Of a DNA stretch of 64,000 nucleotides, positions 46,894 through 55,044 are shown in pieces. Within the stretch, counting starts at the first letter, position 1. Each line of letters begins with the position of its first letter. The DNA is from Candidatus Parcubacteria bacterium (GTDB lineage: Bacteria; Patescibacteriota; Saccharimonadia; Saccharimonadales; Saccharimonadaceae). A program made the translations under genes and the position numbers. The notes below the pieces were generated by a model that was not told where the DNA came from, did no database searches, and saw only the letters and a list, made by a program, of their open reading frames with translations. The stretch covers positions 186,001-250,000 of the forward strand of contig JAEYUP010000001.1 in NCBI GenBank assembly GCA_023432445.1, written 5' to 3'.

Positions 46894-46929
46894 GGCAGGG
46901 CGTTAGGCTTTCGAGCTTAGCGCCCTGCC
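46894..46929 (+). repeat. GC-rich hairpin after the 45.4-46.9 kb operon
   Basis: A 9-bp perfect stem (GGCAGGGCG/CGCCCTGCC) with an inner GCT-TTCG-AGC stem, starting 6 bases after the stop codon. No T-run follows on the plus strand, so it parallels the post-stop hairpin of the 44577 gene and may protect the mRNA 3' end. Confidence 0.65.
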
Positions 46930-47008
46930 CTGTGGCAAAAAGCGATAGCTATACAGAACGCGAGAAGTCAACTTTTTGACTCGGACATGCACATTGTAAT
47001 GATCTGAT

Positions 47009-47025
47009 TTGTTATAAGTTAACAA
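47009..47025. promoter_or_regulatory. inverted repeat overlapping a possible -10 upstream of the LPXTG gene
   Basis: TTGTTA-TAAGT-TAACAA is a perfect 6-bp inverted repeat. A possible extended -10 (TGTTATAAG) overlaps it. An operator is plausible; the regulator is unknown. The following A/T-rich stretch to about 47090 holds nothing else I can name. Confidence 0.4.
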
Positions 47026-47121
47026 TTTGGCGACAATACCACCCTACACTAAATTAGTTTTTTATTTAATTATTTAATAATTTGATTCTCCCTGCGAGAA
47101 GAATCAAGATCGGAGAGCCCT

Positions 47122-48420
47122 ATGAGTACTTTTAAATCACTCATTCGACGTGCTCCCAAGCGATTCGCTGCACTTGTTGCAATGGTCACTGCTGCAATAA
47201 TTGTACCTGCAGTTGTGTTCGCCTGGGGACCAGACCGCCCAACGTTTACGATTGAGCAGCCTGCCGGACACGTCACCTTCAACTCAATTACCAACAACCC
47301 TAACTATGGTGACGAACGAAACTTCGTAACCATCAAAGATGCTGCCAACCAAAACGCCGGTGGCTGGACAGACAGCATCAACGTTCAGAACGGTAAAGAA
47401 TACTACGTTCGTATGTACGTTCACAACAACGCTGCGGAAAACCTCAACCTTGTTGCTGAAAACGTTACGGCTAAATTCAACCTTCCTGATCATGAAGCAA
47501 AGCGAATCCAGATAGACGGATATCTTTCTGCAAGCAACTCGACTCCAAGTAATATTTGGGACCAGGCTGTATTCACTGCCGACTCTAACTTCAAGCTTGA
47601 CTTCGTCTCTGGTTCAGCCCAGTACACCAACAACATGTTCCCACAAGGCATAAGCCTAGGTAACAACGTTATCGGCGACGGTGCGACCCTTGGATACGAC
47701 CAGCTTGACGGTAAAATCCCAGGCTGTTTCAAGTACGACGGATTTGTAACGTTCAAAGTTAAGGCTGTAACAAGCGACTTTGAAGTGAAGAAGACTGTTC
47801 GTATGAACGACACAGAGGACAAGACTTTCAAAGAAAGTGTTGACGCCAAAGCTGGCGACAAAGTAGATTTCCAGATTTACTTTAAAAACACTGGTGGAAC
47901 TCAGCTGAAAGACGTAGCCATCAAGGACACCCTACCAAAGGGCCTTAGCTACGTGCCAGGCACTACTTACCTACACAACTCTGGCGGCACTCGCCAAGTT
48001 GCCGACGGTATCACTGCAGGCGGCCTGATTATAGGCGGCTACCTACCGGGTGGCGACGCCTACATCAAGTTCACCGCGAAGGTTGATGATGCTGACAAGC
48101 TCCCAATCTGTGGACCAAACACTCTTAAGAACATTGCGAAGGCTACAACCTCAACAGGTTCTAAAGAGGATGACGCATCAGTGAAAGTCACTAAAGAATG
48201 TGACGAAACCGATATATCAGTCTGTGAACTTAAGACTTCAAAGATCATAACGATCAACGAAGCTGATTTCGACAGCAAGAAGCACTCTAAGGACCTGGGC
48301 GACTGTGTGTCGCTCCCAGAGACTGGACCTGCTGAAGGTATTGTCGCCATCCTCGGACTTGGTGCCGTTGTTGCTAGCGCTGCTTACTACATCGCCAGTC
48401 GACGCGCCCTAAGCCGTTAA
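47122..48420 (+). CDS. LPXTG cell-wall-anchored surface protein with DUF11-like domain
   Basis: A 432-residue surface protein. Signal peptide in residues 1-34 (basic start, hydrophobic core, cleavage likely near VVFAWG). The N-terminal beta-rich region is about 35-205; a DUF11-like conserved repeat domain follows (about 210-350, VDFQIYFKNTGGTQLKDVAI ... DTLPKGLSYVPGT). The sorting signal is LPETG at residues 398-402, a hydrophobic helix and an RR-containing tail. A sortase should link it to peptidoglycan, but none is in the window. GGAG lies 6 nt before the ATG after a leader of about 100 nt. Probably an abundant coat or adhesion protein (inference). Confidence 0.88.
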   Translation: MSTFKSLIRRAPKRFAALVAMVTAAIIVPAVVFAWGPDRPTFTIEQPAGHVTFNSITNNPNYGDERNFVTIKDAANQNAGGWTDSINVQNGKEYYVRMYVHNNAAENLNLVAENVTAKFNLPDHEAKRIQIDGYLSASNSTPSNIWDQAVFTADSNFKLDFVSGSAQYTNNMFPQGISLGNNVIGDGATLGYDQLDGKIPGCFKYDGFVTFKVKAVTSDFEVKKTVRMNDTEDKTFKESVDAKAGDKVDFQIYFKNTGGTQLKDVAIKDTLPKGLSYVPGTTYLHNSGGTRQVADGITAGGLIIGGYLPGGDAYIKFTAKVDDADKLPICGPNTLKNIAKATTSTGSKEDDASVKVTKECDETDISVCELKTSKIITINEADFDSKKHSKDLGDCVSLPETGPAEGIVAILGLGAVVASAAYYIASRRALSR

Positions 48421-48470
48421 GAGTCTGACCGCTCCGCCCATAAGGACTGAAGCGAATTCAGACCAGCCAG

Positions 48471-48497
48471 CCCCGCCTGAAACATGGCGGGGTTTTT
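48471..48497 (+). terminator. terminator of the LPXTG gene
   Basis: CCCCGCC pairs with GGCGGGG, followed by five T residues. The -10 box of the next gene (TATACT) begins three bases later. Confidence 0.88.
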
Positions 48498-48511
48498 GGT
48501 ATACTAAAAGT

Positions 48512-48736
48512 ATGGCAAACAAGCAAAAAAAGAAGCGTAACAAACCTTATACCGGCGAGGACGCCGCTCTTACTAAGCCAAGCGTCACGCGTATCACGGC
48601 CGTTCATCGATCCAAGCCAAAGCAGTGGTGGTTCGACAACAAACGAGTCGCCAAACCTATCATTATCACCGGGCTAGTCGTAGCAGCTATCATCTGGTTC
48701 GTTTACGAAATGATACGGATCGCTAACGCCGCCTAG
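48512..48736 (+). CDS. small basic single-pass membrane protein
   Basis: A 74-residue protein of unknown function. Very basic N-terminus (NKQKKKRNK) and a single C-terminal helix (about 50-70). TATACT ends 6 nt before the ATG with no Shine-Dalgarno site, a clear leaderless case directly after the LPXTG terminator. It ends just before the convergent histidine kinase gene. Confidence 0.7.
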   Translation: MANKQKKKRNKPYTGEDAALTKPSVTRITAVHRSKPKQWWFDNKRVAKPIIITGLVVAAIIWFVYEMIRIANAA

Positions 48737-50869
48737 CTACTTATCTTTCGGCAGAGGTAGCCTAAAGCCAAAAGTACTTCCCTTGCCCTCAGTTGACTCA
48801 AAAATTATCTGCCCGCCATGGTCTTGGACAACCTTCTTAGCCAGGAACAACCCGACGCCAGTACCATCTGGCCGCTGTTGACGAGCATTTGTAGCCCTAA
48901 AGAACTTGTTAAACAGACCCGACTGCTCGCTCTTAGGAACACCTATGCCGGTGTCTTTCACCGTTAGCTCCACATCGTGCGCCGCTTTCTTGACAGTCAC
49001 CGTTATAACGCCGTTCTCTTTAGAATAATAAATCGCGTTATCGGCAAAGTTCATTACCACTTGCTGTATTTTATTTTCATCGATATTTAACAAAGGCAAT
49101 TTGGTAGGGTGTTTATATTTAAACTTCAGACCGCGCGCACCGGCGCTCTGTTCCAAAGCTTCAAGTTCTCGCGCCACTAGGCGAACAAAATCAACCGGGC
49201 GCTTTTCGACTACAAACTTACCAGTCTGAAGTCTAGAAACATTTAGAAAATCACCAATCAATCTTACCATCCGCTCGCTACTGACGAATGCCTCTCGTAG
49301 CGTATGCTTCTGTTGCGTCGTCAACTCGCCAAGGTCTCCCTCTAGCAACATCGATATATAACCTTTGATGCTTGTCAAAGGCGTACGCAGCTGATGACTA
49401 GCCATGCTGATGAACTCATCCTTGGCTTCATCTAACTTCTGAAGCTGAGCGTTGCTTGCCCGCAACTCTTTGGTAGCTGCGATTATTCGCTGTTCGAGAT
49501 TATCATTAACATCGCGTACCTCCTGAATAGACAGCGCGTTTTGAATACCTATGACTAATTCACCGGCTACCGTGCCTAATGTGCGAAGGTCGCGCCTGGT
49601 GTACTGCGAAGTCCGATGCTCGCCTAAACAAAGAAAACCAATCACAGCATCATCTCGACATAGCGGAACCACTACCGACAGCCGATAACTTACCAGCAAT
49701 CGTCGTACTGATGTAGCTAGCGATGCATCGCCTACAAAGATAGGCGCCCTAAACGTATCTAGCTCTTCCAAGTCCTGGCGTGACACTTTTCGATAACCCT
49801 GCGTACCAGACGATATGTGGCCCCGCTCTCCCTTGTAAACAAACAGTGCGGCCGTTTCACTTTTTAGTGCATTTGCTATCAGACTAACCGTCGATTCTAG
49901 TAGCCGCTCAAGTTTAACAGTAGATGTCATAATGCTGTTTAATTGACCGTAAAGCTGCTCCGGCTTATACATGTCTTTATAAAAAAGCCTGTTGGTCAAT
50001 CTATCAAAGAATCGTTTAGTTGGGTGGAACGAAAGAGCGGTCACAAGTGTTAAGGCGGTGTTTAACAGCGTCTGTTCTATCGGCGAAGCCTTGGAAAACA
50101 TCTGACCCAGTATGACATTGGCGATCAATAGGTAAATTGCAACCAGTAGCGATAAAGACAGCGCGTAAGCGACCGTTCGGACCACGGCAAACCGAATATC
50201 AAACAGACCATGCTTAGCAATCACATAAAATACCGACGAAACCATCACGAATGCGAACACCGGCCCCCAGGCTATCAACTCGTAGTTACCAAATCCTGGC
50301 AAGACTAAGTTAAAATATCCGCCACCAGCTATCGAAAAAGCCAACGATGCGGCCAATATTCTACTTTGGCGGCTCCGGGCTCGATTAGTCCGAACCGCAT
50401 GAACCAGTAATGCCATAAGTCCAACCAGTGTGTATAAGCAGAAAACAATCGCATAAAATAGATAGGCCGGCTGAATAAGCTGGACGTCATTAGTTACACC
50501 TATCGACACTCCGCCTATGAATATTCCAGGCAATAAAATCAGAACCGAAACCACCAACCAAGGCACCATTGCCAGTCCCACAACAAAAGGCGAGGTGCGC
50601 ACCGAAGAATGCATCAAACCAAAAAGCATAAAGCCGTAGCTAATCAAAAGTGCGGCAATGTAATATGTGGTCGCGAACATCTTTGCTAAGTTGGCATCGG
50701 AGCTTAGTATGAAAAAGCTGATAAAAATCGCCCAGACTCCGACACTACCCGCAAAAATCATGAACGGCCAACGCGTGGCCGTCTTGGTAGTTCCGTTAAA
50801 CAACACTATTAGACCTAATGCTATAGACAATATGCCAGCGACTAGTGGCAAGAACGGCACTATAGTCAT
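48737..50869 (-). CDS. membrane sensor histidine kinase
   Basis: A 710-residue two-component kinase. Seven to eight N-terminal transmembrane helices (about 5-245) resemble the 7TM histidine-kinase sensor region, then a GAF-like domain (about 330-450), a coiled coil, HisKA with phospho-acceptor His492 in MASHQLRTPL, and HATPase_c with N box FADNAIYYSK, DTGIGVPK and GTGVGLFLAKK. It overlaps the upstream methyltransferase by 4 bp. The divergent receiver-only protein at 52016 is the obvious candidate partner. Confidence 0.93.
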   Translation of the reverse strand: MTIVPFLPLVAGILSIALGLIVLFNGTTKTATRWPFMIFAGSVGVWAIFISFFILSSDANLAKMFATTYYIAALLISYGFMLFGLMHSSVRTSPFVVGLAMVPWLVVSVLILLPGIFIGGVSIGVTNDVQLIQPAYLFYAIVFCLYTLVGLMALLVHAVRTNRARSRQSRILAASLAFSIAGGGYFNLVLPGFGNYELIAWGPVFAFVMVSSVFYVIAKHGLFDIRFAVVRTVAYALSLSLLVAIYLLIANVILGQMFSKASPIEQTLLNTALTLVTALSFHPTKRFFDRLTNRLFYKDMYKPEQLYGQLNSIMTSTVKLERLLESTVSLIANALKSETAALFVYKGERGHISSGTQGYRKVSRQDLEELDTFRAPIFVGDASLATSVRRLLVSYRLSVVVPLCRDDAVIGFLCLGEHRTSQYTRRDLRTLGTVAGELVIGIQNALSIQEVRDVNDNLEQRIIAATKELRASNAQLQKLDEAKDEFISMASHQLRTPLTSIKGYISMLLEGDLGELTTQQKHTLREAFVSSERMVRLIGDFLNVSRLQTGKFVVEKRPVDFVRLVARELEALEQSAGARGLKFKYKHPTKLPLLNIDENKIQQVVMNFADNAIYYSKENGVITVTVKKAAHDVELTVKDTGIGVPKSEQSGLFNKFFRATNARQQRPDGTGVGLFLAKKVVQDHGGQIIFESTEGKGSTFGFRLPLPKDK

Positions 50870-51954
50870 TTCTTTATTTCCATCACCACATATACTCCAT
50901 CGGTTGCATGCGTCATAGTCACACTGGCAGTGTCAATCCCTGCCTGGCTAATAATTTCGAGTAGATCCTCCTCAGAACGAAGAAACAAACCCGGCCAACC
51001 AACTGCTCGCTGATTAAACTCGCGTTGTGGTCGGTCCGGTAGCATATTTGAAACTATCAAGCTACCGCCCGGCTTAACTAATTGATAGGCTTTGGCAGCA
51101 AATTTGACAGCATTCTCTGAGTCTATGTATTCCCAAAGACCGATCGCATCAACCACATCAACCGATTCTCTAGGCAACCCAAACGCCCGTCCATACGATC
51201 GTCTAACAACCTTATACTGATCGATCGGGTCACCGTAACGAAAACTCGAGCTTACAATCGCCGCTTCACCAACTAGCTCCTTCGCAAACTCAAGTGACTC
51301 AGAGTCAGTATCGTATAGATCCCAGTCAACCGCTTTGCCTAACTCTTTTTCAATCCGCTCAGTGGCGTCAATATTTGGAACTCCAGCACCCGAGCCAAGG
51401 CTGACTATGCTTATTTCATCTTCAGGTGAATTTTTAGCAATCTCCACCAGTTGCTGTGCGTATATCCGAGCTCGGCTGCGAAGCCCAATGCCGTCAACCA
51501 TATGGGTAAAAAGAAATTGAGCCCTCTCGTCAATCATCCCGCCTGGTAACACACGACCCCCATCAGCCAAACGCTGCAAAGGATAAAGCGCTCGGGCGGT
51601 CGGAAATAGTGTAGCCGCCCAAGCCTCCATCGAACCCTGGTTGCCTTGTGCGTTCCAGTCTCTGTAAAGCCAGTGAGCAGCCGCATTATCTGACGGGATA
51701 GCTAGCTTACCGAAGGTGTCAGGCTGAGGTTTCGGTGGTAACCATTCCGGATGATTTCTTAGTTTCCCCTCCCACATGTCACCGATTGCGCGCATCTTTT
51801 CGACCATTTCTGGGTCAGCCTCATCACCCACCGATACGACACGTCGTTCAAATGGTCGGCCTTTAGAGTCTAGTTCAACATCATGAGATATAACATTTAC
51901 CTCATAATTAGTTGACGCCAATCGTTCTTTGCTGCTTTTCGCTTCACTTAACAT
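50866..51954 (-). CDS. class I SAM-dependent methyltransferase
   Basis: A 362-residue protein. An N-terminal region of about 150 residues is unassigned. A Rossmann methyltransferase core follows with ISIVSLGSGAGVPNIDATERI as motif I, DLYDTDSESLEFAKEL as the SAM ribose-binding region, VDVVDAIGLWEYI as motif IV and KPGGSLIVSNMLP. The substrate is unknown. AAGGA lies about 10 nt before the ATG after a short leader (TACAAT -10). It is the first gene of an operon with the histidine kinase. Confidence 0.85.
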   Translation of the reverse strand: MLSEAKSSKERLASTNYEVNVISHDVELDSKGRPFERRVVSVGDEADPEMVEKMRAIGDMWEGKLRNHPEWLPPKPQPDTFGKLAIPSDNAAAHWLYRDWNAQGNQGSMEAWAATLFPTARALYPLQRLADGGRVLPGGMIDERAQFLFTHMVDGIGLRSRARIYAQQLVEIAKNSPEDEISIVSLGSGAGVPNIDATERIEKELGKAVDWDLYDTDSESLEFAKELVGEAAIVSSSFRYGDPIDQYKVVRRSYGRAFGLPRESVDVVDAIGLWEYIDSENAVKFAAKAYQLVKPGGSLIVSNMLPDRPQREFNQRAVGWPGLFLRSEEDLLEIISQAGIDTASVTMTHATDGVYVVMEIKK

Positions 51955-51980
51955 ACAGTGAGGTCCTTCGGGTTGATTTA

Positions 51981-52009
51981 TTGTAAGTTTCTTCTTTGTT
52001 CATTATACT
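51981..52009 (+). promoter_or_regulatory. promoter of the response regulator
   Basis: TTGTAA and TATACT separated by 17 bp, with the -10 ending 6 nt before the ATG at 52016. A divergent -10 (TACAAT) for the methyltransferase/kinase operon overlaps this region on the minus strand. Confidence 0.75.
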
Positions 52010-52015
52010 TTAAGC

Positions 52016-52390
52016 ATGACCAAAATTGCCATCATCGAAGACGATCCCGCCATTAGCCAAATGTACCGCATGAAATTTGAGGCCGACGGCTTTGAAGTCG
52101 AACTCGCCGACAATGGCAGCCGCGGCGTTGCATTGGTTGAACATTTTGCTCCAGACCTAATCTTACTGGACGTTCAAATGCCAGAAATGAATGGCGCGGC
52201 GGCTCTCGCCGAAATCCGCAAACACCCATGGGGCAAAGACGTACCGGTTATCATTCTGACAAATCTCGGCGAAGAAGAAGCCCCAAAAGACCTTCGCAAA
52301 CTAGGTATCGAGAGTTACATAGTCAAAGCAGAGCTAACGCCACGTCAAGTAGTTCAGCGAGTCAAAGACGCCCTCGGTCTAGCTAGCTAG
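52016..52390 (+). CDS. receiver-only response regulator
   Basis: A 124-residue CheY-like receiver domain without an output domain. The acidic pocket is in IIEDDPAI (Asp9, Asp10), the phospho-acceptor is Asp52 in ILLDVQMPEMNG, the Thr is in IILTNLGE and the Lys in YIVKAELT. It is leaderless. It probably passes signals from the adjacent kinase to an unknown target or phosphorelay. It overlaps the folD stop on the other strand by 4 bp. Confidence 0.93.
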   Translation: MTKIAIIEDDPAISQMYRMKFEADGFEVELADNGSRGVALVEHFAPDLILLDVQMPEMNGAAALAEIRKHPWGKDVPVIILTNLGEEEAPKDLRKLGIESYIVKAELTPRQVVQRVKDALGLAS

Positions 52391-53199
52391 TTTTCTCCAG
52401 CGGTTGCTTGTGCCGCCAGAATCACGTGGTCAAAAAGTGCCGCAATAGTCAGTGGACCAACGCCTCCCTTGATAGGAGTAATAGTGATGTCATGACGTTC
52501 ATGCACCTCGCTCGATACATCGCCGACAATCTGACCATTTTCCGAAGCAGTCCCAGCGTCTACTATCACTACGCCTGGCGCTAACATCGAAGATTTTATA
52601 AGACCAGGCACGCCAGTGGCTGTAACTATAACATCGGCCGTCTTTAGCTTGTTAGCTAAATCGGTCTCCTGATCGTCATAACCGGTGACGTTAAGGCCCA
52701 TTGCTTCCCAGCGTTTTAAGAGTGGTGCGCCGACCAATCGTCCTAGGCCGACAATGGCAATTTCTCGGCCTGTTAGATTAACGTTGTAACCGGCCAATAA
52801 CCAATCTATCGCTTCAGCCGTAGCTGACTCGTAAACAGCCTCATCGCTCAAACCGTCGACATCTTTCTCGGGCGCAATAGCGTTGACAATCTCGTCGGTT
52901 TGCGAAGGGTCAGACAAGGGTAATTGAACAATTATACCGTGCACAGAGGCGTCCGCGTTAAGTTCTTGCACCAGCCCCAAAGCCTGCGACTGGTCAACAC
53001 GGCGCACATCGGTATCGATAAGTATATCTTGGCCATAACGCTGCTTGAGGCGCACATATGCGTCGATCACCGGATCGTCGGTCGTGACGATTATGGCAAG
53101 TTTAGGGAATACCTTTCGGGCCTGTCGTAACGCCCTTACCTGCCGAGCTTGGCGCTCAGTTATAAACCCCGCCAACTCCTTTCCATCAAGTAGTTTCAT
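52387..53199 (-). CDS. folD: bifunctional methylenetetrahydrofolate dehydrogenase/cyclohydrolase
   Basis: One-carbon enzyme, 270 residues. Active-site segment YVRLKQRYG (Tyr and Lys), GIIVQLPLSDPSQTDEI, EKDVDGLS (Asp), nucleotide site IVGLGRLVGAP and C-terminal KGGVGPLTIAALFDHV. Together with glyA at 59373 it supplies formyl-THF and NADPH from serine. AGGGAG directly precedes the ATG. It is transcribed divergently from the DUF5684 gene. Confidence 0.95.
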   Translation of the reverse strand: MKLLDGKELAGFITERQARQVRALRQARKVFPKLAIIVTTDDPVIDAYVRLKQRYGQDILIDTDVRRVDQSQALGLVQELNADASVHGIIVQLPLSDPSQTDEIVNAIAPEKDVDGLSDEAVYESATAEAIDWLLAGYNVNLTGREIAIVGLGRLVGAPLLKRWEAMGLNVTGYDDQETDLANKLKTADVIVTATGVPGLIKSSMLAPGVVIVDAGTASENGQIVGDVSSEVHERHDITITPIKGGVGPLTIAALFDHVILAAQATAGEN

Positions 53200-53244
53200 C
53201 TCCCTAGCTTAACAAACCACGGCTTGTGCTACAATGAGCGTATT

Positions 53245-53715
53245 ATGAATACGTTTAACACACTCGCCCAAATGTACGCCTACTCACGATCATCAAACCT
53301 AACCGAAGCCGAGACGACTGCTATTGCTGGCGTCATGGTAGTCTTTTGGCTATTCTTCATCGTAGTCGGAATCATTAGCTACGTAGTCGTAGCTATTTGT
53401 ATGATGCAAATATTCAAGAAAGCTAAGGTTCCAACCTGGATAGCTTGGGTTCCTTTCTATAACCAATGGAAGATGCTCGAAATCGGCGGCCAACAAGGTT
53501 TTTGGGCGGTACTGTCAATAGTTCCTATCGCAAACATCGTATCGATGGTATTTATGTACATAGCGATGTATCACATAGGTAAAAAGCTAGGCAAAGGTGA
53601 CGCATTTATCGTTCTGGGAATATTCCTACCATACGTCTGGTTCATCTGGCTTGCCGCCGATAAGTCGGTATGGAAAGACAGCGCCTCTACCGCTCCATCA
53701 CTTCACAAAGCTTAA
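53245..53715 (+). CDS. DUF5684-like membrane protein
   Basis: A 156-residue protein with about four hydrophobic helices and the family-like core IFKKAKVPTWIAWVPFYNQW ... IPIANIV ... GKKLGKGDAF. Its function is unknown. The apparent ORF begins at TTG 53224, but those codons (TGC-TAC-AAT) are the extended -10 box. The true start is ATG 53245, 9 nt after the box. Confidence 0.8.
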   Translation: MNTFNTLAQMYAYSRSSNLTEAETTAIAGVMVVFWLFFIVVGIISYVVVAICMMQIFKKAKVPTWIAWVPFYNQWKMLEIGGQQGFWAVLSIVPIANIVSMVFMYIAMYHIGKKLGKGDAFIVLGIFLPYVWFIWLAADKSVWKDSASTAPSLHKA

Positions 53716-53732
53716 CTTGTCTTTACAATAAG

Positions 53733-53763
53733 AAAAGCCACCGACGTATCGGTGGTCTTTTCT
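53733..53763. terminator. bidirectional terminator between DUF5684 gene and tRNA-Lys
   Basis: A stem of 8 pairs (GCCACCGA with TCGGTGGT, one G-U, 4-nt loop) is flanked by AAAA on the left and CTTTTC on the right, so it can end the plus-strand gene and the minus-strand tRNA transcript. Confidence 0.8.
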
Positions 53764-53840
53764 TGGAGGGTCAGGAGGGACTTGAACCCTCGACATTCTG
53801 CTTAAGAGGCAGACGCTCTAACCAGCTGAGCTACTGACCC
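53764..53840 (-). tRNA. tRNA-Lys (CUU)
   Basis: Acceptor GGGTCAG/CTGACCC, anticodon stem TCTGC/GCAGA with loop CTCTTAA (anticodon CTT), T-arm GAGGG-TTCAAGT-CCCTC and encoded CCA. The discriminator base is T, unusual for tRNA-Lys (commonly A). It is cotranscribed with tRNA-Arg 11 nt upstream. Confidence 0.94.
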
Positions 53841-53851
53841 GTGCATAAATT

Positions 53852-53928
53852 TGGTACACCCGGTACGATTCGAACGTACGACCCTCTGTTCCGAAGACAG
53901 ATGCTCTAATCCACTGAGCTACGGGTGC
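53852..53928 (-). tRNA. tRNA-Arg (UCG)
   Basis: Acceptor GCACCCG/CGGGTGT (first pair G-U), anticodon stem TCTGT/ACAGA with loop CTTCGGA (anticodon TCG), T-arm GTACG-TTCGAAT-CGTAC and encoded CCA. A TATAAT box on the minus strand (about 53962-53967) is the likely promoter of this two-tRNA unit. It is divergent from murB. Confidence 0.93.
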
Positions 53929-54021
53929 CCGGGTCTTCCGGTACACGAAAGTACAGAGGTGATTATACCACAGCGCGACACAAAGCGCCAGTCTTTTGAG
54001 AGTGCTATAATATGTAAAGCG

Positions 54022-55044
54022 ATGGAAATTCACACAAACATTCCCCTCAAAAACCTCACAACTATACGACTTGGGGGTCCAACCCGCTTCTTTGTCGAGG
54101 TTCACTCAGCAGAAGACCTAAGATCTGTTTATAAAAACGCCCTTACCCAGAACATTAAGCCATTTGTAATCGGTGGCGGCAGCAACCTGATCGCTCACGA
54201 CGAAGGCTATTCTGGCATCATCATCCGCATCCGCATACCTGGATTCGAAATCACAAGCGAGGACGCCGGAACAACAACCATTAAGATCGGCGCCGGCGAA
54301 GATTGGGATGAAATAGTCAAACGAACAGTCGAACTTAATCTATCGGGGATCGAAGCAATGTCCGGAATACCAGGCACTGCTGGCGCAACACCAGTTCAAA
54401 ATGTTGGCGCCTATGGCCAAGAAATTGCCGACACACTGATATCTGTTGATGCCTACGACACCTCTACCGACAGCTTCGTAACCCTCGACAACAGCTCTTG
54501 TGAGTTCTCGTACCGTCACAGCATATTCCGCGGTAACGCCGCCGGAAGATACATCATTACCTCGATTACTCTTAAACTTTCTAAAAGCATTCCAGCGCCA
54601 CCGTTCTACGAATCTCTCCAAAAATACCTTGAGCAGAACAATATAACCATCTATACTCAACAAACGATTCGCGACGCCGTCCTAGCCATCCGTGCTGACA
54701 AACTGCCTGACGTTAAAGAAAAGGCCAGTGCCGGCTCTTTCTTTAAAAATGCTCTGGTAGAAAAGTGGCAACTAGATAGTCTGAAAAAACAATTCCCAGA
54801 AATCCCTAGCTACGATATGGGTGAAGGTAAGTACAAAATTCCTACAGGCTGGTTAATAGAAAAAGCTGGTCTCAAAGGACAACTGTTGCACGGCATAAGG
54901 GTGTATGAAGGCAACGCCCTTGTGTTGGTTAATGAGTCAGCTACTAGTTACGCCGACCTGGCGTCGGCACGCGATGAGATAATCGCTAAAATCCGCGACC
55001 TCTTTCAGATTCACATAGAACAAGAACCACTAGAGCTCACCTAG
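54022..55044 (+). CDS. murB: UDP-N-acetylmuramate dehydrogenase
   Basis: Flavoenzyme reducing UDP-GlcNAc-enolpyruvate to UDP-MurNAc, 340 residues, type I. FAD-binding segments: NLTTIRLGGPTRFFVEV, VIGGGSNLIAHDEG and GIPGTAGATPVQNVGAYGQE. Catalytic Ser in KASAGSFFKNAL; C-terminal NALVLVNESATSYADL. The long upstream ORF extension covers tRNA-Arg and is rejected. TGCTATAAT ends 10 nt before this ATG. It acts right after MurA in peptidoglycan precursor synthesis. Confidence 0.96.
   Translation: MEIHTNIPLKNLTTIRLGGPTRFFVEVHSAEDLRSVYKNALTQNIKPFVIGGGSNLIAHDEGYSGIIIRIRIPGFEITSEDAGTTTIKIGAGEDWDEIVKRTVELNLSGIEAMSGIPGTAGATPVQNVGAYGQEIADTLISVDAYDTSTDSFVTLDNSSCEFSYRHSIFRGNAAGRYIITSITLKLSKSIPAPPFYESLQKYLEQNNITIYTQQTIRDAVLAIRADKLPDVKEKASAGSFFKNALVEKWQLDSLKKQFPEIPSYDMGEGKYKIPTGWLIEKAGLKGQLLHGIRVYEGNALVLVNESATSYADLASARDEIIAKIRDLFQIHIEQEPLELT

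Noticed and set aside
44369..46929. tRNA-Glu as attachment site of an integrated element
   Set aside because: The segment lies on the 5' side of the tRNA, there is no integrase, no duplicated tRNA 3' end and no flanking direct repeat that I can see.
53851..54021. N-terminal extension of murB
   Set aside because: It overlaps tRNA-Arg(UCG) on the other strand and the murB promoter; homology starts at ATG 54022.
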